Assembly (NCBI RefSeq): GCF_051014445.1
Contig: NC_135136.1
Span: 23,392,001-23,456,000, forward strand
Direction: 5' to 3'
Source of the DNA: Colletes latitarsis
Taxonomy: Eukaryota; Arthropoda; Insecta; Hymenoptera; Colletidae
DNA length: 64,000 nucleotides
Positions within the stretch are counted from its first letter, which is position 1, and every line of letters starts with the position of its first letter. A program made the position numbers and the translations under genes. The notes beneath the pieces are model-generated. The model did not search any database. It saw only the letters and a program-made list of their open reading frames with translations, and had not been told where the DNA came from. This document shows positions 32,747 to 43,897 of this stretch, one piece after another.

Positions 32747-34693
32747 ATTTTAGAGGATAACACCGGTTAGGTCTGGGTCAGGTCTGGGATATGCCCGCAT
32801 CTGGCTCATGATTTTGCCTTCTTCGCATACTTGTTGGCCAGATCCTGGGTTTTTTCCGTGTTTGAAACACGTAGTAATGTGGTAACACACTGAAGCAGTC
32901 AATTAAACCTGGTTTCGATCAATATTTCAGAGGATAACACCGGTTAGGTCTGGGTTAGGTCCGGGATATGCCCGCATCTGGCTCATGATTTTGCCTTCTT
33001 CGCATACTTGTTGGCCAGATCCTGGGCTTTTTTCGTGTTTGAATCACGTAGTAATGTGGTAACAAACTGAAGCAGTCAATAAAACCTGGTTTCGATCAAT
33101 ATTTTAGAGGATAACACCGGTTAGGTCTGCGTTAGGTCTGGGTTATGCCCGCATCTGGCTCATGATTTTGCCTTCTTCGCATACTTGTTGGCCAGATCCT
33201 GGGGTTTTTTCGTGTTTGAATCACGTAAAAATGTGGTAACAAACTGAAGCAGTCAATAAAACCTGGTTTCGATCAATATTTTAGAGGATAAATCCGGTTA
33301 GGTCTGGGTTAGGTCTGGGATTTGCGCGCATATGGCTTATACTTTCGCCTTTTTCGCAAACTTGTTGGCCAGATCCTGGGTTTTTTCCGTGTTTGAAACA
33401 CGTAGTAATGTGGTAACACACTGAAGCAGTCAATTAAACCTGGTTTCGATCAATATTTCAGAGGATAACACCGGTTAGGTCTGGGTTAGGTCCGGGATAT
33501 GCCCGCATCTGGCTCATGATTTTGCCTTCTTCGCATACTTGTTGGCCAGATCCTGGGCTTTTTTCGTGTTTGAATCACGTAGTAATGTGGTAACAAACTG
33601 AAGCAGTCAATAAAACCTGGTTTCGATCAATATTTTTGAGGATAACACCGGTTAGGTCTGGGTTAGGTCCGGGATATGCCCGCATCTGGCTCATGATTTT
33701 GCCTTCTTCGCATACTTGTTGGCCAGATCCTGGGTTTTTTTCGTGTTTGAATCACGTAGTAATGTGGTAACACACGGAAGCAGTCAATTAAACCTGGTTT
33801 CGATCAATATTTCAGAGGATAACACCGGTTAGGTCTGGGTTACGTCTGGGAAATGCGCGCATCTGGCTTATACTTTCGCCTTTTTCGCAAACTTGTTGGC
33901 CAGATAATGGGTTTTTTTCGTGTTTGAATCACGTAGTAATGTGGTAACACACTGAAGCAGTCAATAAAACCTGGTTTCGATCAATATTTTAGAGGATAAC
34001 ACCGGTTAGGTCTGGGTTAGGTCTGGGTTATGCCCGCATCTGGCTCATGATTTTGCCTTCTTCGCATACTTGTTGGCCAGATCCTGGGGTTTTTTCGTGT
34101 TTGAATCACGTAGTAATGTGGTACCAGACTGAAGCTGTCAATTAAACCTGGTTTCGATCAATATTTTAGAGGATAACACCGGTTAGGTCTGGGTTAGGTC
34201 TGGGAAATGCGCGCATCTGGCTTATACTTTCGCCGTTTACGCAAACTTGTTGGCCAGATCCTGGGTTTTTTTCGTGTTTGAATCACGTAGTAATGTGGTA
34301 ACACACTGAAGCAGTCAATAAAACCTGGTTTCGATCAATATTTTAGAGGATAACACCGGTTAGGTCTGGGTTAGGTCTGGGTTATGCCCGCATCTGGCTC
34401 ATGATTTTGCCTTCTTCGCATACTTGTTGGCCAGATCCTGGGGTTTTTTCGTGTTTGAATCACGTAGTAATGTGGTAACACACTGAAGCAGTCAATTAAA
34501 CCTGGTTTCGATCAATATTTTAGAGGATAAATCCGGTTAGGTCTGGGTTAGGTCTGGGATTTGCGCGCATATGGCTTATACTTTCGCCTTTTTCGCAAAC
34601 TTGTTGGCCAGATCCTGGGTATTTTCCGTGTTTGAAACACGTAGTAATGTGGTAACACACTGAAGCAGTCAATTAAACCTGGTTTCGATCAAT
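32747..34693 (+). repeat. Domain 11: L/C/F C P F C C/P Y P A P F
   Basis: Eleven monomers. The first (32,747) has the L start GTCAGGTCTGGG, a C/P body (ATATGCCCGCATCTGGCTCATG) and an F tail (TTTTTTCCG...GAAACACG), a three-part mosaic. The unit at 33,632 begins after TTTTTGAGG and mixes a TCCGGG C head with a P tail. The P at 33,101 has CGTAAAAATG. F-D1-E at the end repeats 32,216-32,746 at a 13-monomer (2,301-bp) offset, sharing CGCATTTTTCGC in D1. Confidence 0.85.
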
Positions 34694-36463
34694 ATTTTAG
34701 AGGATAACACCGGTTAGGTCTGGGTTAGGTCCGGGATATGCGCGCATCTGCCTTATACTTTCGCATTTTTCGCAAACTTGTTGGCAAGATCCTGGGTTTT
34801 TTTCGGGTTTGGATCACGTAGCAATGTGGTACCACACAGTAACAGTCAATTAAACCTGGATTCGGTCAATATTTTAGAGGATAACACCGGTTAGGTCTGG
34901 GTCAGGTCTGAGATATGCGCGCATCTGGCTTATACTTTCGCCTTCTTCGCATACTTGTTGGTCAGATCCTGGGTTTTTTTCGTGTTTGAATCACGTAGTA
35001 CTGTGGTAACACACAGAAACAGTCCATAAAACCTGGATTCGGACAGTATTTTAGAGGATAACACCGGTTAGGTCTGGGTCAGGTCTGGGATATGCGCGCA
35101 TCTGGCTTATACTATCGCCTATTTCGCAAACTTGTTGGCTAGATCCTGGGTTTTTTTCGTGTTTGAATCACGTAGTAATGTGGTAACACACTGAAGCAGT
35201 CAATTAAACCTGGATTCGGACAGTATTTTAGAGGATAACACCGGTTAGGTCTGGGTTAGGTCTGGGATATGCGCGCATCTGCCTTATACTTTCGCCTTTT
35301 TCGCAAACTTGTTGGCCAGATCCTGGGTGTTTTTCGTGTTTGAATCACGTAGTAATGTGGTAACAAACTGAAGCAGTCAATAAAACCTGGTTTCGATCAA
35401 TATTTTAGAGGATAACACCGGTTAGGTCTGGGTTAGGTCTGGGTTATGCCCGCATCTGGCTCATGATTTTGCCTTCTTCGCATACTTGTTGGCCAGATCC
35501 TGGGGTTTTTTCGTGTTTGAATCACGTAGTAATGTGGTAACAAACTGAAGCAGTCAATAAAACCTGGTTTCGATCAATATTTTAGAGGATAAATCCGGTT
35601 AGGTCTGGGTTAGGTCTGGGATTTGCGCGCATATGGCCTATACTTTCGCCTTTTTCGCAAACTTGTTGGCCAGATCCTGGGTATTTTCCGTGTTTGAAAC
35701 TCGTAGTAATGTGGTAACACACTGAAGCAGTCAATTAAACCTGGTTTCGATCAATATTTTAGAGGATAACACCGGTTAGGTCTGGGTTAGGTCTGGGTTA
35801 CGCCCGCTTCTGGCTCATGATTTTGCCTTCTTCGCAAACTTGTTGCCCAGATCCTGGGTTTTTTTCGTGTTTGAATCACGTAGTACTGTGGTAACACACA
35901 GAAACAGTCCATAAAACCTGGATTCGGACAGTATTTTAGAGGATAACACCGGTTAGGTCTGGGTTAGGTCTGGGATATGCGCGCATCTGGCTTATACTTT
36001 CGCCTTCTTCGCATAGTTGTTGGCCAGATCCTGGGGTTTTTTCGTGTTTGAATCACGTAGTAATGTGGTAACAAACTGAAGCAGTCAATGAAACCTGGTT
36101 TCGATCAATATTTTAGAGGATAAATCCGGTTAGGTCTGGGTTAGGTCTGGGATTTGCGCGCATATGGCTTATACTTTCGCCTTTTTCGCAATCTTGTTGG
36201 CCAGATCCTGGGTTTTTTTCGTGTTTGAATCACGTAGTAATGTGGTACCAGACTGAAGCTGTCAATTAAACCTGGTTTCGATCAATATTTTAGAGGATAA
36301 CACCGGTTAGGTCTGGGTTAGGTCTGGGTTATGCCCGCATCTGGCTCATGATTTTGCCTTCTTCGCATACTTGTTGGCCAGATCCTGGGTTTTTTCCGTG
36401 TTTGAATCACGTAGTAATGTGGAAACACACTGAAGCAGTCAATTAAACCTGGTTTCGATCAAT
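34694..36463 (+). repeat. Domain 11b: D1 E L D2 P F P/E E2/P F P
   Basis: Ten monomers. D2 (35,225, GTGTTTTTCG) P F(GGCCTATAC, AAACTCG) P matches the tetramer at 1,240, 3,719 and 54,692. The last member (35,756) has GCCCGCTTCTGG and TTGCCCAG and then an E tail (GTAGTACTGTGG, CACAGAAACAG), as also at 49,382 and 59,291. The unit at 35,933 begins as E2 and ends as P (GGGGTTTTTTCG, AACAAAC). Confidence 0.83.
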
Positions 36464-39400
36464 ATCTCAGAGGATAACACCGGTTAGGTCTGGGTTAGGT
36501 CTGGGATATGCGCGCATCTGGCTTATACTTTCGCCTTTTTCGCAAACTTGTTGGCTAGGTGCTGGGTTTTTTTCGGGTTTGAATAACGCAGTAATGTGGT
36601 ACCACACTGAAGCAGTCAATTAAACCTGGTTTCGATCAATATTTCAGAGGATAACACCGGTTAGGTCTGGGTTAGGTCCGGGATATGCCCGCATCTGGCT
36701 CATGATTTTGCCTTCTTCGCATACTTGTTGGCCAGATCCTGGGGTTTTTTCGTGTTTGAATCACGTAGTAATGTGGTAACACACTGAAGCAGTCAATTAA
36801 ACCTGGTTTCGATCAATATTTTAGAGGATAAATCCGGTTAGGTCTGGGTTAGGTCTGGGATTTGCGCGCATATGGCTTATACTTTCGCCTTTTTCGCAAA
36901 CTTGTTGGCCAGATCCTGGGTATTTTCCGTGTTTGAAACACGTAGTAATGTGGTAACACACTGAAGCAGTCAATTAAACCTGGTTTCGATCAATATTTCA
37001 GAGGATAACACCGGTTAGGTCTGGGTTAGGTCCGGTATATGCCCGCATCTGGCTCATGATTTTGCCTTCTTCGCATACTTGTTGGCCAGATCCTGGGGTT
37101 TTTTCGTGTTTGAATCACGTAGTAATGTGGTAACAAACTGAAGCAGTCAATAAAACCTGGTTTCGATCAATATTTTAGAGGATAAATCCGGTTAGGTCTG
37201 GGTTAGGTCTGGGATTTGCGCGCATATGGCTTATACTTTCGCCTTTTTCGCAAACTTGTTGGCCAGATCCTGGGTATTTTCCGTGTTTGAAACACGTAGT
37301 AATGTGGTAACACACTGAAGCAGTCAATTAAACCTGGTTTCGATCAATATTTTAGAGGATAAATCCGGTTAGGTCTGGGTTAGGTCTGGGATTTGCGCGC
37401 ATATGGCTTATACTTTCGCCTTTTTCGCAAACTTGTTGGCCAGATCCTGGTTATTTTCCGTGTTTGAAACACGTAGTAATGTGGTAACACACTGAAGCAG
37501 TCAATTAAACCTGGTTTCGATCAATATTTCAGAGGATAACACCGGTTAGGTCTGGGTTAGGTCTGGGAAATGCGCGCATATGGCTTATGCTGTCGCCTTG
37601 TTCGCAAACTTGTTGGCCAGATCCTGGGTTTTTTTCGTGTTTGAATCACGTAGTAATGTGGTAACACACTGAAGCAGTCAATTAAACCTGGTTTCGGTCA
37701 ATATTTCAGAGGATAACACCGGTTAGGTCTGGGTTAGGTCTGGGATTTGCGCGCATATGGCTTATACTTTCGCCTTTTTCGCAAACTTGTTGGCCAGATC
37801 CTGGGTATTTTCCGTGTTTGAAACACGTAGTAATGTGGTAACACACTGAAGCAGTCAATTAAACCTGGTTTCGATCAATATTTCAGAGGATAACACCGGT
37901 TAGGTCTGGGTTAGGTCTGGGTTATGCCCGCATCTGGCTCATGATTTTGCCTTCTTCGCATACTTGTTGGCCAGATCCTGGGGTTTTTTCGTGTTTGAAT
38001 CACGTAGTAATGTGGTAACAAACTGAAGCAGTCAATAAAACCTGGTTTCGATCAATATTTTAGAGGATAAATCCGGTTAGGTCTGGGTTAGGTCTGGGAT
38101 TTGCGCGCATATGGCTTATACCTTCGCCTTTTTCGCAAACTTGTTGGCCAGATCCTGGGTATTTTCCGTGTTTGAAACACGTAGTAATGTGGTAACACAC
38201 TGAAGCAGTCAATTAAACCTGGTTTCGATCAATATTTTAGAGGATAACACCGGTTAGGTCTGGGTTAGGTCTGGGTTATGCCCGCATCTGGCTCATGATT
38301 TTGCCTTCTTCGCATACTTGTTGGCCAGATCCTGGGGTTTTTTCGTGTTTGAATCACGTAGTAATGTGGTAACACACTGAAGCAGTCAATTAAACCTGGT
38401 TTCGATCAATATTTTATAGGATAACACCGGTTAGGTCTGGGTTAGGTCTGGCTTATGCCCGCATCTGGCTCATGATTTTGCCTTCTTCGCATACTTGTTG
38501 GCCAGATCCTGGGTTTTTTTCGTGTTTGAATCACGTAGTAATCTGGTATCACACAGAAACAGTCCATTAAACCTGGATTCGGACAGTATTTTAGAGGATA
38601 ACACCGGTTAGGTCTGGGTTAGGTCTGGGATATGCGCGCATCTGGCTTATACTTTCGCCTTCTTCGCATACTTGTTGGCCAGATCCTGGGTTTTTTTCGT
38701 GTTTGAATCACGTAGTACTGTGGTAACACACAGAAACAGTCCATAAAACCTGGATTCGGACAGTATTTTAGAGGATAACACTGGTTAGGTCTGGGTTAGG
38801 TCTGGGATATGCGCGCATCTGGCTTATACTTTCGCCTTCTTCGCATACTTGTTGGCCAGATCCTGGGTTTTTTTCGTGTTTGAATCACGTAGTACTGTGG
38901 TAACACACAGAAACAGTCCATAAAACCTGGATTCGGACAGTATTTTAGAGGATAACACCGGTTAGGTCTGGGTTAGGTCTGGGATATGCGCGCATCTGCC
39001 TTATACTTTCGCCTTTTTCGCAAACTTGTTGGCCAGATCCTGGGTTTTTTTCGTGTTTGAATCACGTAGTAATGTGGTACCACACTGAAGCAGTCAATTA
39101 AACCTGGATTCGGACAGTATTTTAGAGGATAACACCGGTTAGGTCTGGGTTAGGTCTGGGATATGCGCGCATCTGGCTTATACTATCGCCTTTTTCGCAA
39201 ACTTGTTGGCCAGATCCTGGGTTTTTTTCGTGTTTGAATCACGTAGTAATGTGGTAACACACTGAAGCAGTCAATTAAACCTGGTTTCGATCAATATTTT
39301 AGAGGATAACACCGGTTAGGTCTGGGTTAGGTCTGGGTTATGCCCGCATCTGGCTCATGATTTTGCCTTCTTCGCATACTTGTTGGCCAGATCCTGGGTT

Positions 39401-39649
39401 TTTTCCGTGTTTGAATCACGTAGTAATGTGGAAACACACTGAAGCAGTCAATTAAACCTGGTTTCGATCAATATCTCAGAGGATAACACCGGTTAGGTCT
39501 GGGTTAGGTCTGGGATATGCGCGCATCTGGCTTATACTATCGCCTTTTTCGCAAACTTGTTGGCCAGATCCTGGGTATTTTCCGTGTTTGAAACACGTAG
39601 TAATGTGGTAACACACTGAAGCAGTCAATTAAACCTGGTTTCGATCAAT
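36464..39649 (+). repeat. Domain 12: W C/P F C/P F F A' F P F P P E2 E2 D2 L2 P L2/F
   Basis: Eighteen monomers and the least regular stretch. Two adjacent F units (37,172 and 37,349) and two adjacent E2 units (38,588 and 38,765) look like single-monomer duplications. The A' unit at 37,526 (CATATGGCTTATGCTGTCGCCTTGTTCGC) has only one other copy, at 55,754. The P at 38,411 has TTATAGG, GGCTTATG and ATCTGGTATCACACAG, all private. The last unit (39,473) is L2 with an F tail. Confidence 0.83.
38588..38941 (+). repeat. Adjacent identical E2 monomers (single-unit duplication)
   Basis: The two units differ, as far as I can read, only at ACACCGG versus ACACTGG in the head. Everything else matches, including the rare GTAGTACTGTGG and CACAGAAACAGTCCAT tail and GGATTCGGACAGT. 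Elsewhere in the window E2 occurs singly (7,613; 35,933 hybrid; 49,559; 59,468), so this is a recent one-monomer duplication. Confidence 0.85.
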
Positions 39650-41773
39650 ATTTTAGAGGATAACACCGGTTAGGTCTGGGTTAGGTCTGGGATATGCGCG
39701 CATCTGCCTTATACTTTCGCCTTTTTCGCAAACTTGTTGGCAAGATCCTGGGTTTTTTTCGGGTTTGGATCACGTAGCAATGTGGCACCACACAATAACA
39801 GTCAATTAAACCTGGATTCGGTCAATATTTTAGAGGATAACACCGGTTAGGGCTGGGTCAGGTCTGAGATATGCGCGCATCTGGCTTATACTTTCGCCTT
39901 CTTCGCATACTTGTTGGTCAGATCCTGGGTTTTTTTCGTGTTTGAATCACGTAGTACTGTGGTAACACACAGAAACAGTCCATAAAACCTGGATTCGGAC
40001 AGTATTTTAGAGGATAACACCGGTTAGGTCTGGGTCAGGTCTGGGATATGCGAGCATCTGGCTTATACTATCGCCTATTTCGCAAACTTGTTGGCTAGAT
40101 CCTGGGTTTCTTTCGTGTTTGAATCACGTAGTAATGTGGTAACACACTGAAGCAGTCAATTAAACCTGGATTCGGACAGTATTTTAGAGGATAACACCGG
40201 TTAGGTCTGGGTTAGGTCTGGGAAATGCGCGCATCTGGCTTATACTTTCGCCTTTTTCGCAATCTTGTTGGCCAGATCCTGGGTTTTTTCCGTGTTTGAA
40301 ACACGTAGTAATGTGGTAACACACTGAAGCAGTCAGTTAAACCTGGTTTCGATCAATATTTCAGAGAATAACACCGGTTAGGTCTGGGTTAGGTCCGGGA
40401 TATGCCCGCATCTGGCTCATGATTTTGCCTTCTTCGCATACTTGTTGGCCAGATCCTGCGTTTTTTTCGTGTTTGAATCACGTAGTAATGTGGTAACAAA
40501 CTGAAGCAGTCAATGAAACCTGGTTTCGATCAATATTTTAGAGGATATATCCGGTTAGGTCTGGGTTAGGTCTGGGATTTGCGCGCATATGGCTTATACT
40601 TTCGCCTTTTTCGCAAACTTGTTGGCCAGATCCTGGGTTTTTTCCGTGTTTGAAACACGTAGTAATGTGGTAACACACTGAAGCAGTCAGTTAAACCTGG
40701 TTTCGATCAATATTTCAGAGAATAACACCGGTTAGGTCTGGGTTAGGTCCGGGATATGCCCGCATCTGGCTCATGATTTTGCCTTCTTCGCATACTTGTT
40801 GGCCAGATCCTGCGTTTTTTTCGTGTTTGAATCACGTAGTAATGTGGTACCAGACTGAAGCTGTCAATTAAACCTGGTTTCGATCAATATTTTAGAGGAT
40901 AACGCCAGTTAGGTCTGGGTTAGGTCTGGGAAATGCGCGCATCTGGCTTATACTTTCGCCTTTTACGCAAAATTGTTGGCCAGATCCTGGGTTTTTTTCG
41001 TGTTTGAATCACGTAGTAATGTGGTAACGCACTGAAGCAGTCAATTAAACCTGGTTTCGATCAATATTTTAGAGGATAAATCCGGTTAGGTCTGGGTTAG
41101 GTCTGGGATTTGCGCGCATATGGCTTATACTTTCGCCTTTTTCGCAAACTTGTTGGCCAGATCCTGGGTATTTTCCGTGTTTGAAACACGTAGTAATGTG
41201 GTACCAGACTGAAGCTGTCAATTAAACCTGGTTTCGATCAATATTTTAGAGGATAACGCCGGTTAGGTCTGGGTTAGGTCTGGGTTATGCCCGCATCTGG
41301 CTCATGATTTTGCCTTCTTCGCATACTTGTTGGCCAGATCCTGGGGTTTTTTCGTGTTTGAATCACGTAGTAATGTGGTACCAGACTGAAGCTGTCAATT
41401 AAACCTGGTTTCGATCAATATTTTAGAGGATAACGCCGGTTAGGACTGGGTTAGGTCTGGGTTATGCCCGCATCTGGCTCATGATTTTGCCTTCTTCGCA
41501 TACTTGTTGGCCAGATCCTGGGGTTTTTTCGTGTTTGAATCACGTAGTAATGTGGTAACACACTGAAGCAGTCAATTAAACCTGGTTTCGATCAATATTT
41601 TAGAGGATAAATCCGGTTAGGTCTGGGTTAGGTCTGGGATTTGCGCGCATATGACTTATACTTTCGCCTTTTTCGCAATCTTGTTGGCCAGATCCTGGGT
41701 TTTTTCCGTGTTTGAAACACGTAGTAATGTGGTAACACACTGAAGCAGTCAGTTAAACCTGGTTTCGATCAAT
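39650..41773 (+). repeat. Domain 13: D1 E L A C F C A F P P F
   Basis: Twelve monomers. A rare joint haplotype, GTCAGTTAA followed by AGAGAATAACACC, appears at 40,331 and 40,685 (2 monomers apart) and again at 41,747 (6 further), so it has been copied locally. From 40,889 on (AACGCCAGTT, GTAACGCAC, TTAGGACTGGG, CATATGACTT) the order A F P P F repeats at +2,124 bp (12 monomers) and at +5,133 bp (29 monomers). E has TTAGGGCTGGG and D1 has GGCACCACACAATAACAG, private changes. Confidence 0.85.
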
Positions 41774-43897
41774 ATTTCAGAGAATAACACCGGTTAGGTC
41801 TGGGTTAGGTCCGGGATATGCCCGCATCTGGCTCATGATTTTGCCTTCTTCGCATACTTGTTGGCCAGATCCTGCGTTTTTTTCGTGTTTGAATCACGTA
41901 GTAATGTGGTAACAAACTGAAGCAGTCAATGAAACCTGGTTTCGATCAATATTTTAGAGGATATATCCGGTTAGGTCTGGGTTAGGTCTGGGATTTGCGC
42001 GCATATGGCTTATACTTTCGCCTTTTTCGCAAACTTGTTGGCCAGATCCTGGGTTTTTTCCGTGTTTGAAACACGTAGTAATGTGGTAACACACTGAAGC
42101 AGTCAATTAAACCTGGTTTCGATCAATATTTCAGAGGATAACACCGGTTAGGTCTGGGTTAGGTCCGGGATATGCCCGCATCTGGCTCATGATTTTGCCT
42201 TCTTCGCATACTTGTTGGCCAGATCCTGGGCTTTTTTCGTGTTTGAATCACGTAGTAATGTGGTAACAAACTGAAGCAGTCAATAAAACCTGGTTTCGAT
42301 CAATATTTTAGAGGATAACACCGGTTAGGTCTGGGTTAGGTCTGGGTTATGCCCGCATCTGGCTCATGATTTTGCCTTCTTCGCATACTTGTTGGCCAGA
42401 TCCTGTGTTTTTTTCGTGTTTGAATCACGTAGTAATGTGGTAACACACTGAAGCAGTCAATTAAACCTGGTTTCGATCAATATTTCAGAGGATAACACCG
42501 GTTAGGTCTGGGTTACGTCTGGGAAATGCGCGCATCTGGCTTATACTTTCGCCTTTTTCGCAAACTTGTTGGCCAGATAATGGGTTTTTTTCGTGTTTGA
42601 ATCACGTAGTAATGTGGTAACACACTGAAGCAGTCAATAAAACCTGGTTTCGATCAATATTTTAGAGGATAACACCGGTTAGGTCTGGGTTAGGTCTGGG
42701 TTATGCCCGCATCTGGCTCATGATTTTGCCTTCTTCGCATACTTGTTGGCCAGATCCTGGGGTTTTTTCGTGTTTGAATCACGTAGTAATGTGGTAACAA
42801 ACTGAAGCAGTCAATGAAACCAGGTTTCGATCAATATTTTAGAGGATAAATCCGGTTAGGTCTGGGTTAGGTCTGGGATTTGCGCGCACATGGCTTATAC
42901 TTTCGCCTTTTTCGCAAACTTGTTGGCCAGATCCTGGGTTTTTTTCGTGTTTGAATCACGTAGTAATGTGGTACCAGACTGAAGCTGTCAATTAAACCTG
43001 GTTTCGATCAATATTTTAGAGGATAACGCCAGTTAGGTCTGGGTTAGGTCTGGGAAATGCGCGCATCTGGCTTATACTTTCGCCTTTTACGCAAACTTGT
43101 TGGCCAGATCCTGGGTTTTTTTCGTGTTTGAATCACGTAGTAATGTGGTAACGCACTGAAGCAGTCAATTAAACCTGGTTTCGATCAATATTTTAGAGGA
43201 TAAATCCGGTTAGGTCTGGGTTAGGTCTGGGATTTGCGCGCATATGGCTTATACTTTCGCCTTTTTCGCAAACTTGTTGGCCAGATCCTGGGTATTTTCC
43301 GTGTTTGAAACACGTAGTAATGTGGTACCAGACTGAAGCTGTCAATTAAACCTGGTTTCGATCAATATTTTAGAGGATAACGCCGGTTAGGTCTGGGTTA
43401 GGTCTGGGTTATGCCCGCATCTGGCTCATGATTTTGCCTTCTTCGCATACTTGTTGGCCAGATCCTGGGGTTTTTTCGTGTTTGAATCACGTAGTAATGT
43501 GGTACCAGACTGAAGCTGTCAATTAAACCTGGTTTCGATCAATATTTTAGAGGATAACGCCGGTTAGGACTGGGTTAGGTCTGGGTTATGCCCGCATCTG
43601 GCTCATGATTTTGCCTTCTTCGCATACTTGTTGGCCAGATCCTGGGGTTTTTTCGTGTTTGAATCACGTAGTAATGTGGTAACACACTGAAGCAGTCAAT
43701 TAAACCTGGTTTCGATCAATATTTTAGAGGATAAATCCGGTTAGGTCTGGGTTAGGTCTGGGATTTGCGCGCATATGACTTATACTTTCGCCTTTTTCGC
43801 AAACTTGTTGGCCAGATCCTGGGTATTTTCCGTGTTTGAAACACGTAGTAACGTGGTAACACACTGAAGCAGTCAATTAAACCTGGTTTCGATCAAT
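41774..43897 (+). repeat. Domain 14: 12-monomer block C F C P Y P F A F P P F
   Basis: Starts with a C head (AGAGAATAACACC) joined to a CCTGCGTTTTTTTCG...AACAAAC...CAATGA tail. From that tail onward it matches the block ending domain 15 at a 3,009-bp (17-monomer) offset, for example TTAGGACTGGG at 43,564 versus 46,573 and AACGCCAGTT at 43,025 versus 46,034. Agreement stops near 43,940/46,950, where one copy continues as D1 and the other as P. Confidence 0.87.
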
